DNA from: Candidatus Manganitrophus sp.
GTDB taxonomy: Bacteria > Nitrospirota > Nitrospiria > SBBL01 > Manganitrophaceae
Direction of reading: 5' to 3'
NCBI GenBank assembly: GCA_028865235.1
Contig: CP114561.1
Coordinates: 1,632,001 to 1,696,000, forward strand
Length of the DNA: 64,000 bases
Both the position numbers and the translations under genes were made by a program. The notes under the pieces were generated by a model, which saw nothing but the letters and a program-made list of their open reading frames with translations, was not told where the DNA came from and did no database searches. This document shows positions 9,741 through 20,024 of the stretch, piece by piece; the first letter of the stretch is position 1, and every line of letters starts with the position of its first letter.

Positions 9741-10160
9741 ATGAAAGTTCCCGGTTTGCGTCCCTCCTCCGACAAGGTCGGCGGCCTCGTTTACTTCGGA
9801 AGGATGCTCGATAAAATCCGTTTGCACGCTCAAAAGAGACTTCCCGCGGAATACCATAAGAATTTGGGGGTTGGGTTTGACGGCCGCTGTGTTCGGTTCC
9901 TGCATGTCGACTACAAGGCACTCATCGACCGGGTTTTGCAGGGGGGAACGGATGAAGAAGTTTTAGCCTGGTGTTTTAGCCAAGGACGGCAACCGAACGC
10001 CGAAGAAATCGAAATCTGGAACGGGTTCATGAGCAAGCGAGGCTGGAATGACGAGGCGACTGAAACATTGGAGAAAATGAAGCAGGAACGGGGCTTCTCC
10101 CGCCGCGCCGACATTCGAACGATTTTTGAATTTCACAAGGCGGATGAAGAAGGACAGTGA
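9741..10160 (+). CDS. DUF5069 domain-containing protein
   Basis: Small cytosolic protein of about 139 residues matching the DUF5069 family from memory: the run begins VPGLRPSSDKVGGLVYFGRM and includes KNLGVGFDGRCVRFLHVDY, LQGGTDEEVLAWCFSQGRQP and EEIEIWNGFMSKRGWNDEA. The function is not established. No signal peptide, membrane segment or obvious catalytic motif is seen. The start at 9741 is chosen because GGAG lies about nine bases upstream and the family sequence begins there; an earlier in-frame ATG at 9660 adds an unrelated extension. It is transcribed alone, divergent from hutI. Confidence 0.82.
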   Translation: MKVPGLRPSSDKVGGLVYFGRMLDKIRLHAQKRLPAEYHKNLGVGFDGRCVRFLHVDYKALIDRVLQGGTDEEVLAWCFSQGRQPNAEEIEIWNGFMSKRGWNDEATETLEKMKQERGFSRRADIRTIFEFHKADEEGQ

Positions 10161-10264
10161 AAGAGCGGGTCGATTAAATATTACCGCATGAAGTAAATAG
10201 ACAGGAAGAGTCATGAATACATAGCTGTCGCTGATTACTTCGCTATTTCACGGCGTATCATTTT

Positions 10265-10765
10265 CTACGAAAGATCACGATTTATATTTTCTTCGGTCTT
10301 CAAATACCATTTCAAGAATGGAACGAGGGTTTCCGGGTTATTCGTTTTCATATATACAAACTCTAAGTAGGCGCGATGGACCTGGTGAATGGTCTCTTCG
10401 TCTTCTCCCGCTTTAGAGCAGATGTCGTCGATAAGATCCACGTATTCTAGAAGGAACTCCGGAACTTCACCGATCTCGTCATCTGATAGGGTCCCATTTG
10501 CGGAAACCACTTCCAAGTTAAGGATCTCTTTTCTTGTTTGTTCACCCTCAAGGTCCAACAAAGAGCTAAGCGCACCATACTTGGTGAAGGGGCTTACCCC
10601 TTCCCCTGTCACCTCTTTTCCAGCCAGAATATCTTGCAACACTTCCTGTAACGACTGGGGAAGCGCTTCAGGAGTATGAATATGAAGAATCCGTTCAATT
10701 CTCTGTCTTGAGATAAAGGTCTTGTCGATAACAAACTCAATAAGTTCACTCCACTGATCGTCCAT
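10265..10765 (-). CDS. acidic protein of unknown function
   Basis: A predicted soluble protein of 166 residues, rich in Glu, Asp and Leu and probably mostly helical (for example the stretch EFLLEYVDLIDDICSKAG). I recognise no family, catalytic motif, signal peptide or membrane segment. The start at 10763-10765 (MDDQWSEL) is preferred because GGAG sits six bases upstream; a longer reading frame to 10849 exists without support. It stands alone, between the DUF5069 gene and a region with promoter-like and hairpin elements. The local sequence is more AT-rich than most neighbours, which could reflect horizontal acquisition, but that is weak evidence. Confidence 0.6.
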   Translation of the reverse strand: MDDQWSELIEFVIDKTFISRQRIERILHIHTPEALPQSLQEVLQDILAGKEVTGEGVSPFTKYGALSSLLDLEGEQTRKEILNLEVVSANGTLSDDEIGEVPEFLLEYVDLIDDICSKAGEDEETIHQVHRAYLEFVYMKTNNPETLVPFLKWYLKTEENINRDLS

Positions 10766-10884
10766 GTTTAGTCTCCATCGCAACCTGCCGGCAAGATGAA
10801 AAACCCACAAACAATCTTTATATCGTCCGATAGTCAGCGTAAAAATCAAACCGTCTTTTTGTATCTTCGATGATGTCCGCGACC

Positions 10885-10997
10885 ATGACTTTACAATACC
10901 ACTTTGGTATAATATGTCAATATTTACGGTAAAAAGGTAAGACTCAGATCGGTAAAAACATTAAGAGAAAGCGTTTTTACCTACCCTTACAGGGTAA
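10885..10997 (+). promoter_or_regulatory. promoter with overlapping palindrome and two downstream hairpins
   Basis: TATAAT at 10908-10913 lies 17 bases after ATGACT (10885-10890), a plausible sigma70 promoter. A small palindrome, ATACCA-CTT-TGGTAT (10896-10910), overlaps the -10 and could be an operator. Downstream the transcript could fold into GGTAAAAAC/GTTTTTACC (10951-10959 with 10973-10981) and then TACCCT/AGGGTA (10982-10996). No intact gene follows; the next recognisable coding sequence is the LuxR-like remnant at 11133. Nothing else is recognised between 10766 and 11132. Confidence 0.4.
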
Positions 10998-11132
10998 ACT
11001 TGCGCTCATTTCTTGTTAAAGATCGATTTAATACCGGTCTAGCATCATTGGTATCAATTGAAGAAGGAGGGATAAAACGAATCAGGAGAGTCCTCTCATT
11101 CAGTGCGGCTTCATCTCTGAAACAAGCCGCTC

Positions 11133-11413
11133 GTGAGACAGAAGGGAGTCGGATTGAAGAAGATGGAAAGCGAATCAAAAGAAGCTATCTCTATCCCGGC
11201 TCGACCGCGGGGATTGACGAAACGGGAGAAAGAAATCGTCCGGTTCGTTTCGATGAGCTATAAAAATCGGGAGGGCGGCCGAGGAATCGGGAATTGCATT
11301 AAGACAATGGAGACTCACCGCGCCAACATATGAATAAACTCGCCCTCAGAAATGTCGCCTAGCTGATCCGTTACACCTTTCAGAAAGGAATGCTTTCGGT
11401 CGACGCCGAATAG
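11133..11413 (+). pseudogene. remnant of a LuxR-type response regulator DNA-binding domain
   Basis: Pieces of a LuxR/GerE helix-turn-helix are readable: RGLTKREKEIVRFVSMSYKN, then a damaged segment where the recognition region is expected, then IKTMETHRANI (family: KTVETHRANI). After a shift of frame the expected tail continues as NKLALRNVA, an in-frame TAG where a Glu-type codon is usual, then LIRYTFQKGMLSVDAE and a final stop. At least two frame changes and one nonsense codon are present, and no receiver domain can be reconstructed upstream, so this is probably a genuine pseudogene. The 115 bases that follow, up to hutU, show nothing recognisable. Confidence 0.7.
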
Positions 11414-11528
11414 ATGGACGAATGTCCCCTGCTGCATCAGTGGGTCCATTATCCGTATTCAAAGGGCTTCTGGTCTGGAATGAGCACGGATTGGTTTTTA
11501 TAATGATGTAGCATGATTATATCAGTAT

Positions 11529-13215
11529 TCAATTCGGAATCTTCACCTGCTTTTTTCGCGCTGTTTCTTTCGCTCTCTCATACCCCGCATCGACATGCCG
11601 CGCGACGCCGATCCCCGGATCGACCGTCAGCACCCGCTCGATCCGCTGCGCCCGCCGCTTTGTTCCGTCGGCGACGATGACCATCCCCGCGTGCAAGGAA
11701 TAGCCGATCCCGACGCCGCCGCCGTGATGGAACGACACCCACGACGCGCCGGAGACGGCATTGAGGGCGAAATTGAGCAGCGGCCAATCGGCGACCGCGT
11801 CGGTGCCGTCGGTCATTGCCTCCGTCTCGCGGTAGGGGGATGCGACCGAGCCGCAATCGAGGTGATCGCGCCCGATGACGATCGGCGCCTTGACCTCTCC
11901 CGTTTCGGACCAGATCGTTGATGATCAGACCGAACTTCGCCCGCTCCCCATAACCGAGCCAGCAGATCCGCGCGGGCAAGCCTGTGAACGGAATTTTTCT
12001 TTCCGCCAGATCGACCCATCGTTTGAGCGCCCGGTCTTTCGGAAAAGCCCCCTTCAACGCTCGGTCGATCCGATGGATGTCTTTCGGATCACCGGAAAGG
12101 GCAGCCCATCGGAACGGCCCTTTCCCTTCGCAGAAGAGGGGACGAATGTAGGCTGGAACAAATCCCGGATACTTAAACGAGCCGTCGGGATTTTTAACAG
12201 GCACACCGGCGTCGGCCGCCTGCGCGCGAAGATTGTTACCGTAATCGACGGCAATCGACCCGGCCGACTGCATTGCCAAGATCGCCTCCACATGGCGAGC
12301 GATTGTGTCGAGCGACTTTTGACGATAGGCCTTCGGATCGCGCTCCCGAAGCCGGTCGAGCTCGGCGACATCGCCAATGGGGAGATACGAGAGGAGATCG
12401 TGGGCGGGCGTTTGATCGGTAACAATGTCGGGGATTTTCCCCCGCCGGATCAGCTCGGGATAAACTTCCCCGGCATTTCCAACGAGTCCGATCGAGAGCG
12501 GCTGGCCGATGCGACAGGCGGTGGCAACCCATTCGAGCGCCTCATCGAGCCGATCGGTCATCCGATCGCAATACCCCTCCTTCACCTTCCGCTCGATCCG
12601 CTCCGGCCGGGCTTCAACGTCGAGAATGACCGCTTCGTTCATCGTCGCCGCCACCGGCTGCGCCCCGCTCATCCCCCCCATCCCGGCGGTCAAGATCCAT
12701 TTTCCGCAGAGCGACTCGGTTTTAAAAGCCTGTTTGGCGATGGCGGCGAAGGTCTCATAGGTTCCTTGAAGAATCCCTTGCGTGCCGATGTAAATCCAGC
12801 TCCCCGCCGTCATCTGCCCATACATCATCAGGCCCATCCGGTCGAGCCGATCGAACTCCTCGGCGGTCGCCCAGGCCGGAACGAGATTGCTGTTGGCGAG
12901 AATGACCCGCGGCGCCTCCCGATCGGTTTTGGCGACATAAACCGGCCTTCCCGATTGAATGCAGAGGGTCTCGTCCGGCGCCAGCGACTTCAGCGCCGCA
13001 ACGATCCGATGGTACTCCTTCCAGTTCCGCGCCGCCCGGCCCGTCCCGCCATAAACGATGAGGTTTTTCCAATCGACCGCCACCCCCTCATCGAGGTTGT
13101 TCATCAACATCCGGAGCGCCGCCTCGGCATCCCAGCTTTTGCAGCTCCGCCGGGTCCCGGTCGGGGCATGGATGGGATCGGGGGGTCGGAGTTCTTCGAA
13201 CATGAGATGGCTCAT
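11529..13215 (-). CDS. hutU: urocanate hydratase (one frameshift)
   Basis: Urocanase, the NAD-dependent enzyme of the second step of histidine degradation. Diagnostic blocks include [67 protein letters not shown] and, after the break, [20 protein letters not shown] and [20 protein letters not shown]. The frame shifts near 11903-11905 (an AA/AAA difference in the coding strand) so that LVRNGRGQG replaces the expected LVRTGEVKAP; the merged length of about 561 residues is normal. The start ATG overlaps the hutG stop as ATGA, so hutG-hutU are coupled. No hutH was found adjacent. Confidence 0.92.
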
Positions 13216-14223
13216 TGTTCTCCCCGCTTGAACCCGATTACCTTTTTCCCTATCTCTTCCCGTTTTGCCAGCCCTGCCAAGAAATGCAAGATCAGGGCAG
13301 CCGCCAGACGCGCGGTTCGGCCTTCTTGGTCGAAGACAGGGTTCAATTCCATAATGTCGAAATAAGCCACTTTCGGATCAAGACCGGCGAGATACGCCGC
13401 CAGTGAGACCTCTTCAGGCGTAAACCCGTCCGGAGAGGGAGCAGAAACTCCGGGGGCAAAGGCCTGGGCGACCGAGTCGATGTCGATTGAACAAAAGACC
13501 TTTTCGGCGCCATGCCCGGCGATCTGAAGGGTCTTCTCGATCACCGCACCGATCCCCTTCCGGCGGGTCTCGGAGAGAGAAAAAATCCGCGCCCTCTTGC
13601 CGATCAGATAATCGAAGTGCTCCTTGGCGTTGACCAAGCCGTTGCCGCCGATTTCAACAAAGTGATCGCCGGGAACATTTCCTAAGTTTTCGAGAATATT
13701 TCGAAAAGGGGTGCCGCTGGTCGGGATGCCGTTCACGGCCTCCCGGACGTCGAAGTGCGCATCCAGGGTCCATCCGCCGACGGTTCCGTCGGTCCGCCGG
13801 GAGAGCGCCCGGACGCCGCCGAAGGTTAAATCATGGCCCCCTCCGAGGACGATCGGGATGGCGCCGAGGTCGATAATCGCCCCCACCGCGGCGGTGAGGC
13901 GAAGGTGGGTCTGCTCCACCGATTTCTCGTCCGGAACAAGATCACCGAAATCGGCCAAAGGAAGGGTTGAGAGATCGGCGTCCTGTTCGAAGTTGTAGGC
14001 GGTGCCATACCGTTTTAATTGAAGCCGGATCGCCGAAGGCCCCTCGGCGGCGCCGGCGCGCCCCTCCCTGAACGACGCCGGCGTCCGACGGCACTCCGAG
14101 AAGGCCGGCCGCAACCGGTTGCCCCTCGTATGGCGGCAGAAGATGCCGAATTCGGATATCGGCACCACCGACGGGTTTTTCATAGATCTGAATTTTAGCG
14201 GGCTGGACATGCGGAATCTTCAT
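13212..14223 (-). CDS. hutG: formimidoylglutamase / arginase-family hydrolase (one frameshift)
   Basis: Ureohydrolase-family protein, probably formimidoylglutamase given hutU next to it. Manganese-ligand motifs are visible: VLGGGHDLTFGG, TLDAHFDVR and FCSIDIDSVAQAFAPGVSAP (DxD). The N-terminus MKIPHVQPAKIQIYEK plus LLGVPSDAGVVQGGAR lies in a different frame from AAEGPSAIRLQLKRYG; they join near 14052-14060 in a GC-dinucleotide stretch, consistent with loss of two bases (or gain of one). The start ATG at 14221-14223 opens the hut transcript and the stop overlaps hutU. Agmatinase or arginase activity is possible by family alone; context favours HutG. Confidence 0.85.
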
Positions 14224-14327
14224 CGTCCATCATTATTGCAAATCGACGGTCGGATGGCAAGAAGGGAGGCAAGCAAGGACCCGGACGACCGGAGGGATCG
14301 AAAAGACGTTTTCTTCAGGCAATCAGA

Positions 14328-15023
14328 TTAGAGGCGGGTGATATCGGATGAAGATTCCTCCTCAGGCTCCGCGCTCTTTTCCGCGTTTAAGCCGAGGAAT
14401 TCTTCGTAACGCTTGATGACCTTTTCAGCGTACTTCACAGGGATCTCCTCTCCCGAATGGAGCCAGCGCGCCACGGCCGTAGGGCCGTAATTGTAGGCCG
14501 TCAACGCGACGGGAAGATCACCGAATCTCAGGTAGAGCTCCCAGAGGTAATGAATCCCCAATTTGATATTGATGAACGGGTCCAAAAGGGGATCTTTCTC
14601 GTGCCAAACGATATTGTTTGTTTCGGCCAATGCTTTTCCGGTCGTCGGAATAATCTGCATCAAACCGACCGCCCCCTTCGGCGACATCGACCAATTATAG
14701 AAGGAACTCTCCGTGGAGATGACGGCCATCACCAATTCCGGATCGAAGCCGTACCGATGGCTCTCTTCATTAATGAAGGTCGCCAGCTCCCGCTTTTTAT
14801 CCGGACGCAGTCCCGTCTTGAAATTCGACAAGATCTGCAGGACCTTTTTCTCCCGCGCCTTGAGGTCCATTTCCCGAGGAGCCGGCGACAATTCAACGGA
14901 AGAGGAATGAATCGGCAAAGAGGCGGTCTGGGAAAACTCGGTCGAGAAAGGATGGAGAAGAAAAAATCCCAACGAGAGGGTAAAAAAGCAAGGTCTCATA
15001 TATTTTTTCGTTTTTTGTATCAT
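14328..15023 (-). CDS. lytic transglycosylase (SLT domain), secreted
   Basis: Soluble-lytic-transglycosylase-type peptidoglycan hydrolase of 231 residues. An N-terminal hydrophobic segment (CFFTLSLGFFLLHPF) acts as signal peptide or anchor. The SLT domain covers roughly residues 95-205: MAVISTESSFYNWSMSPKGA with the catalytic Glu in ESSF, GLMQIIPTTGKALA, DPFINIKLGIHYLWELY and ALTAYNYGP. The C-terminal tail is acidic. ATG at 15021-15023; a second possible start is eight codons in. It sits alone between hutG and a terminator that follows mutS2, so it likely has its own promoter. Confidence 0.9.
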   Translation of the reverse strand: MIQKTKKYMRPCFFTLSLGFFLLHPFSTEFSQTASLPIHSSSVELSPAPREMDLKAREKKVLQILSNFKTGLRPDKKRELATFINEESHRYGFDPELVMAVISTESSFYNWSMSPKGAVGLMQIIPTTGKALAETNNIVWHEKDPLLDPFINIKLGIHYLWELYLRFGDLPVALTAYNYGPTAVARWLHSGEEIPVKYAEKVIKRYEEFLGLNAEKSAEPEEESSSDITRL

Positions 15024-15130
15024 GCGGCGCTACTTTACTAAAATTATCCCGCCAAGTCAACTCCCTCTTTCGAGGGGATTTGCAACCCCTAATAGGGATA
15101 ATCTAGAAAGGGATAGAAAGATCGCCCTGT

Positions 15131-15163
15131 AAAAAAGAGGAGCGGGAGAATCCTCTTTTATTT
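15131..15163 (-). terminator. rho-independent terminator after mutS2
   Basis: On the minus strand a stem of AAAAGAGGA and TCCTCTTTT encloses a nine-base loop and runs into a T tract. It starts 14 bases beyond the corrected mutS2 stop, so it most likely ends the mutS2 transcript. Confidence 0.65.
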
Positions 15164-15176
15164 CAGCAGGAAGCGA

Positions 15177-17532
15177 TCATTCTTCCTTCAGGGTAATGAT
15201 CGTGACGGCATCTCCCCCTCCAGAAGGTCCCCGGGGCGAAATCGCGCGACGTAGGGGGAGGTTGGTAAATATTCCCGAACGGCCTTTTTTAGATTTCCGC
15301 TTCCATGTCCATGGACGAGGCGGATCTCCCGTTCGTTCCCCAGGATCGCCCGATCCAGAAAACGCTCCAGAATCTCCAGCGCCTCCTCCACCCGCTTCCC
15401 GACGAGGTCGACGGTGGATTCGGCCGGTCCGGCCGATTTGAAGACCGGGGCCGGAGGTCCCTCTTCTCTCTTTTCCTCGATGACTCCTTCGATGGCGTCG
15501 GGCGAAACGGAGAGGGTCTGATTTCCAATCTGAACCCGGACCTTCTTTGATCCCCCGGGGGGATCGAGCAGAACGCCCTGTTTTCCGAGCGGAAGGACCT
15601 CGACCCTCCGGCCGACCTGCAACGGTCCCGGCGCAGACGAGGGCTCCTTTCGGGCCGCCGTGTCGCCGGCCTTCTGCCCGATCTCCTCCAGGACGGTCCG
15701 CCCTTTCTTGATCAGGGCCGGATCGCGCTTTTCTTTCAGGGATGCCATCAAGGTCGCAATTTCGGATCGCGCCTCCGCCACCGCTTCCGCCACTTTTTGA
15801 CGGATCTTTTTCTGAATCTCCCGCTCGCTCATCGCCCAGCGGGCGGCCCCTTCTTTTTGCGCGGCGGCCGCTGCTTCCGCCTCTGCTCGGAGAGCTTCCA
15901 ATCGCCGGCGCTCCTCTTCCGCGTTTCGCCGCTCCCGTTCCAACTCGGCAATGATCCGCTCCAGGGTCGTCTCATTGGGACGAAGGTGTTCTTTGGCCCG
16001 CTTAAGGATCGAGGCGGGGAGGCCCAACCGGGCCGCCATTTCCAGGGCGGCGCTCCGTCCCGGGGTCCCCAACACCAGACGATAGGTCGGAGCGAGCCGT
16101 TCCAGATCGAAAGCAAGACTCCCATTCAGAAATCGAGGATCGGCCTGGGCCAGTCCTTTGAGGGAGGGATAATGCGTCGTTGTCACGATCCGCATTCCCC
16201 GATCGGCCAACTCCGTCAATATCGCCGCGGCCAGGGCGGCCCCTTCGGCGGGATCGGTCGAAGTGACCAATTCATCGAGCAGAATCAGCGATCCACCCGG
16301 AGCCGTTTCCAGGATGGCTAAAATTTTAAGGAGGTGGGCCGAGAAGCTCGAAAGGTCGCGAGAGAGATCTTGATCATCGCCGATGTCGGCAATGACCGCC
16401 GGGAAGAGGGGAATCTCCGAACCCTCCCGGCATGGAATCGGGAGACCGGCTCGAACCATCAGCGCCAAAAGGCCGACGGTCTTCAAGAGGACCGTCTTCC
16501 CGCCGGTATTCGGACCGGAGAGGATCAAGGCGCGGCGCCCCTCTTCCAAAAGGATGTCGTTGGGAACGATGCTTCCCTTCCGGAGCAGGAGGAGCGGGTG
16601 CCGGGCCTCGAAGAGACCGATCGCACCCCCGGCATTCACCTTCGGGCAGATCCCGCCGATCCGCTCGGCCAGATTCGCCGACGCGCGGAGCAGATCGATC
16701 TCGGCAAGGATCTCCAGGTTGCGCGTAAGCCGCCCCGCTTCTCTTCCGACCTCCTCGCTGAGCGATCGCAAGATCCGCTCCACTTCACGGGAGACCGCCA
16801 ACTGGGCGACCCTCAGGCGGTTGTTCGACCCGACCAGCTCCCTCGGTTCGACGAACGCAGTCGCCCCACTCGCCGAGAGATCATGAACCACCCCTCCCTC
16901 TTTGTTCTGATCGGCGATCTTAAAGGGGAGGACATACCGTCCCTCCCGCTCGGTATAATATGGCTCCTGCAAAATCTTTTCATAGCGGGCCGATCGGAGG
17001 ATCTTTTCGAGCTGATCGGTGATCGCCTCCCGCGCTCGGGCCGCCTCGGCGGTCAGGGCGCGGAGGGCCGGCGTCGCTCCCTCCTGAATCCTTCCCTCCG
17101 GGTCGACGGCTGCCGCGATCTTTTGTCTTAAACCGGCCGGCGGCTCCAGTTGCACCGCGATCTGAAAAAGACGGGAAGCCTCCTCTTTTTTTCGGATCAA
17201 GAAAGAGCGGACCGACTCGGCCTGTTCGAGCAGATCATGGATCCCCCGCAACTCGATTCCCTCCAGAACCGCTCCTTTGGTCGCGCGGGCCAAGAATGGG
17301 CGGGGATCGGTAAAAGAGGAGAGAGGGATATGGCTCCCCCTCCTTTAAAAGGAGAACCCCCCTCCCAAACAACCGCAAGCCGCTCCCGAACCGTTCCCGG
17401 TTCCTCCAGGAAAGGGAGGGCGCGGCAGCGCTCCGCCGTGATCGGCAACGCGGCCTGCCGGACGAGAAATTCAACGATCTCGGGCCAGCCGAGTGAGGTA
17501 AATGACTGTTCGTAGAGAGGGTTCGATTGCAT
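15177..17532 (-). CDS. mutS2: MutS2-type endonuclease / ribosome-rescue ATPase (two frameshifts)
   Basis: MutS2 family protein of roughly 780 residues after correction. It has the MutS-type ATPase (Walker A SGPNTGGKT, the DELVTSTDP Walker B region, and TTHYPSLKGLA), a long charged coiled coil, and a C-terminal Smr domain (STVDLVGKRVEEAL and LVHGHGSGNLKKAVREYL). Known members act in recombination suppression or in splitting collided ribosomes. The N-terminal 60 or so residues (MQSNPLYEQSFTSLGW) are joined by adding a base to the C run at 17336-17340; a second loss at 15214-15218 hides the true end GGDAVTIITLKEE. Divergent from the NFACT gene, whose family also works in ribosome-associated quality control; this pairing is suggestive. 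Confidence 0.92.
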
Positions 17533-17671
17533 GTCGATCTTGTTCCTTCTTCTAATGATCCACTTCAGCGATGCGCAAGCCTGACCCGGTTGCTTAAATA
17601 AAAACGTCCCGGTACAATCAGGACTTCGCAACGAGGTAAATTAACACAACGCTTGGAAAAGGGTCAAACGA

Positions 17672-19234
17672 ATGTCGCTCAGCGCCGGACAAATTGGGGA
17701 GGTCCTTGCAGAGATCGGGGACACGCTGCGGGGCGGGGTGATTCAGAAAATCGATCAGCCCCAACCCTGGAGCCTGGTTTTCGAGATTCATCAGCGGCGG
17801 GAGAGAGTTCACCTCTACTTTTCCGGACAGCGGCGCTTCTCCCGAATCCACCTGACCAACGAAAAACACCCCAACCCCTCCTCCCCTCCCCGGTTCTGCC
17901 AACTCCTGCGGGCGCATCTTCGATGGAAACGGATCGTCTCCCTTGAACAGATCGGAGGAGACCGGATCGTCCGAATGACCTGCGCCTGGCCCGAGAGGCG
18001 GGGGCCGGGGGCCGGGGACTCAGGACCGGATCAGGGGGAAATAAAACAGGTTCAGGATCTGAGTCTCAAATCAGACGATCAAGGAAACGATCCGTTGTCC
18101 TCCACTCCGCAATCCGCACTCCGCAATCGGCATTCGATCTCTCCCGGAACCCTCTCTCTGGTCGCGGAGCTGATGGGAACGGCGTCGAATTTCTTTCTAA
18201 TCGACCATCAAGGGATTATTTTGGGTTCGCTCTTCCCCCCTCCCGCCGGGCGCGCCTTACAGGTCGGTCTCCCCTATCTCTCTCCTCCGCTGCATCCGAC
18301 CGGTCGATTTAAAGAGACGGAGATTCCGCTCGCCGAACCGGGTCCCTATCGATTCAACCGGTCGGTGGAGGCCACCTATCGCCCCCTGCAGGAAAAAACG
18401 GCCGAGGAGGAAGAGAAGCGGCGGCTGACGGCCCTGATCGATGAGGGAATTCGCCGCTGCCGAAAAAAGTTACAGCAGATCTCCATCGGCCTGGCCGAGG
18501 CCGAAAAGGCCGACCGGTTTCGCTACGAAGGAGAGCTCCTGAAGGGTCATCTTCGCCAAGTCCGGACAGGAATGACTGAGGTAAAGATTCCCGATCCAGC
18601 GCATCCTGACCAGGCGGAGATGACTCTTTCGTTGGACCCCGCCCTCTCCCCGTCGGAAAATCTGGAACGGTTCTTCAAGAGATATAAAAAAGCGCAGGCG
18701 GCGCAGGCGGCCCTTCAGACGCAGAGGGAGAAGACGAAAAAAGAACTGGAAGCGCTGGAACGGAATCGAACGGTCCTTCTGGAAGGGGGGACCGTCGCCA
18801 TGGAGGGAAAAACGCCCGTCCCGACCCGAAGGGAGAAGGGGAAGCGGGCCGGCCCTCCCACCTTTCTCTCGGCAGACGGCTGGAGCGTGATCGTCGGAAG
18901 AAATCATCGAGAAAACGAAGAGATTACTTTTCGGACGGCGCGGGGAAACGATCTCTGGTTTCACGCCCGCGGGGTTCCCGGATCCCATCTGATCGTCCGG
19001 ATGGAGCGAGGAAAAGAGATCCCTTACCAGACCCTGCTCGACGCGGCGACCCTGGCGCTTCATTTCAGCGACGGGAGGAAAGAGGGGAAGGGAGATGTCG
19101 TTTATACCTTTCGGAAGTATATCCAGAAACCGAAAGGGGCCAAGCCGGGCGCCGTCCTCGTCTCCCAGGAGAAAAACATCTACATTGAAATCGAACCGAA
19201 GCGGCTGGAACGCCTCTTGGCCAGCACCCTTTGA
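17672..19234 (+). CDS. NFACT-family RNA/ribosome-binding protein (RqcH/FbpA-like)
   Basis: NFACT protein of 520 residues. The N-terminal NFACT-N region (GGVIQKIDQPQPWSLVFEIH) is followed by a helical coiled-coil middle rich in Arg, Lys and Glu, and the NFACT-R domain near the C-terminus (WSVIVGRNHRENEEITFRTA, NDLWFHARGVPGSHLIVRME, then GAVLVSQEKNIYIE). Bacterial RqcH adds C-terminal alanine tails to nascent chains on split 50S subunits; FbpA homologues bind fibronectin. Unusual: around residues 110-155 there is a low-complexity insert whose DNA resembles short intergenic repeats (a GGGGCCGGGGGCC tract at 18002-18023 and a CTCCGCAATCCGCA-like repeat at 18105-18135). It is divergent from mutS2. 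Confidence 0.85.
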   Translation: MSLSAGQIGEVLAEIGDTLRGGVIQKIDQPQPWSLVFEIHQRRERVHLYFSGQRRFSRIHLTNEKHPNPSSPPRFCQLLRAHLRWKRIVSLEQIGGDRIVRMTCAWPERRGPGAGDSGPDQGEIKQVQDLSLKSDDQGNDPLSSTPQSALRNRHSISPGTLSLVAELMGTASNFFLIDHQGIILGSLFPPPAGRALQVGLPYLSPPLHPTGRFKETEIPLAEPGPYRFNRSVEATYRPLQEKTAEEEEKRRLTALIDEGIRRCRKKLQQISIGLAEAEKADRFRYEGELLKGHLRQVRTGMTEVKIPDPAHPDQAEMTLSLDPALSPSENLERFFKRYKKAQAAQAALQTQREKTKKELEALERNRTVLLEGGTVAMEGKTPVPTRREKGKRAGPPTFLSADGWSVIVGRNHRENEEITFRTARGNDLWFHARGVPGSHLIVRMERGKEIPYQTLLDAATLALHFSDGRKEGKGDVVYTFRKYIQKPKGAKPGAVLVSQEKNIYIEIEPKRLERLLASTL

Positions 19235-19286
19235 GAAGAATAAAGGATGAATCGGATCGACCCGGAGGGAAGAAGATCACCTTTCC

Positions 19287-19670
19287 TCACACGAATGTCT
19301 TCAACGCGGGACAGTGCTCTTTGACCTTTAAGAGGATTTCATCCGGATTGATCGGCTTCACAATATAATCTTTCGCCCCCAATTCCATGCTGCGCGCCTT
19401 GGAAGCGTGATCGACTTTCGCCGAGATCACCAGCACCGGAATCTGACTCATCCCTGAATCGCCCCGCATGACCTCCATCACCCCAAAACCGTCCAGCTTC
19501 GGCATCATGATATCCAAGAGAACAAGCGCCGGCGCCTCTTTCTGAAGCTTTTGGAGCGCCTCGACGCCGTCCCTGGCCGCAAAGGTGGAATACCCCCCCT
19601 GATTTAAGATCACCGTTAAAATATGGATTGTATCTTGATTATCATCGACAATCAGAATCCGCTTTGACAA
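19287..19670 (-). CDS. single-domain response regulator (CheY-like receiver)
   Basis: A lone receiver domain of about 127 residues. KRILIVDDNQDT gives the acidic pocket, LVLLDIMMPKLDG the phospho-acceptor Asp, VLVISAKVD the conserved Ser/Thr position and AKDYIVKPINPDE the Lys. No output domain is present, so it should act by protein contact. The TTG start at 19668-19670 is preferred because GGAGG lies about eight bases before it; an ATG at 19688 sits within that ribosome-binding site. No histidine kinase is adjacent. The interval to 20024 shows no recognisable feature beyond the ribosome-binding site of the next gene. Confidence 0.83.
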   Translation of the reverse strand: MSKRILIVDDNQDTIHILTVILNQGGYSTFAARDGVEALQKLQKEAPALVLLDIMMPKLDGFGVMEVMRGDSGMSQIPVLVISAKVDHASKARSMELGAKDYIVKPINPDEILLKVKEHCPALKTFV

Positions 19671-20024
19671 AGAACCACCCTCCCCCATTCCCGCATCAGA
19701 GGAGAATTTCCCCTCACCCAACTGATGCAACGAAGCAAATGTTGTTATTCTAATCAATGGAGAAACCCGATTTCAAGAAAATACGTAAAAATAGTGAGGC
19801 CCCTGTTTTTCGCAAGGAAAGAGGGGTTCTCTCATAGAAAAACCGCCCTCCGGCTGGGGTTAAATCCCGAAAGAGCTTGAAAAATATTTCTGAAGGATTA
19901 AGATAGGGCGTTGGCTCCTTATCAATTCGATTGTTCGCGCCGATTGCTCGCGGCAACCGCCGGTCCGACCAGAAGGGCGACCGCTTACCGGCTTCGCCTT
20001 ATCCTCAAAAGGAGAATCGATCCA

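Noticed and set aside
11875..13365. Long open frame opposite hutU
   Set aside because: Shadow of a conserved enzyme gene; composition typical of antisense frames and no ribosome-binding site.
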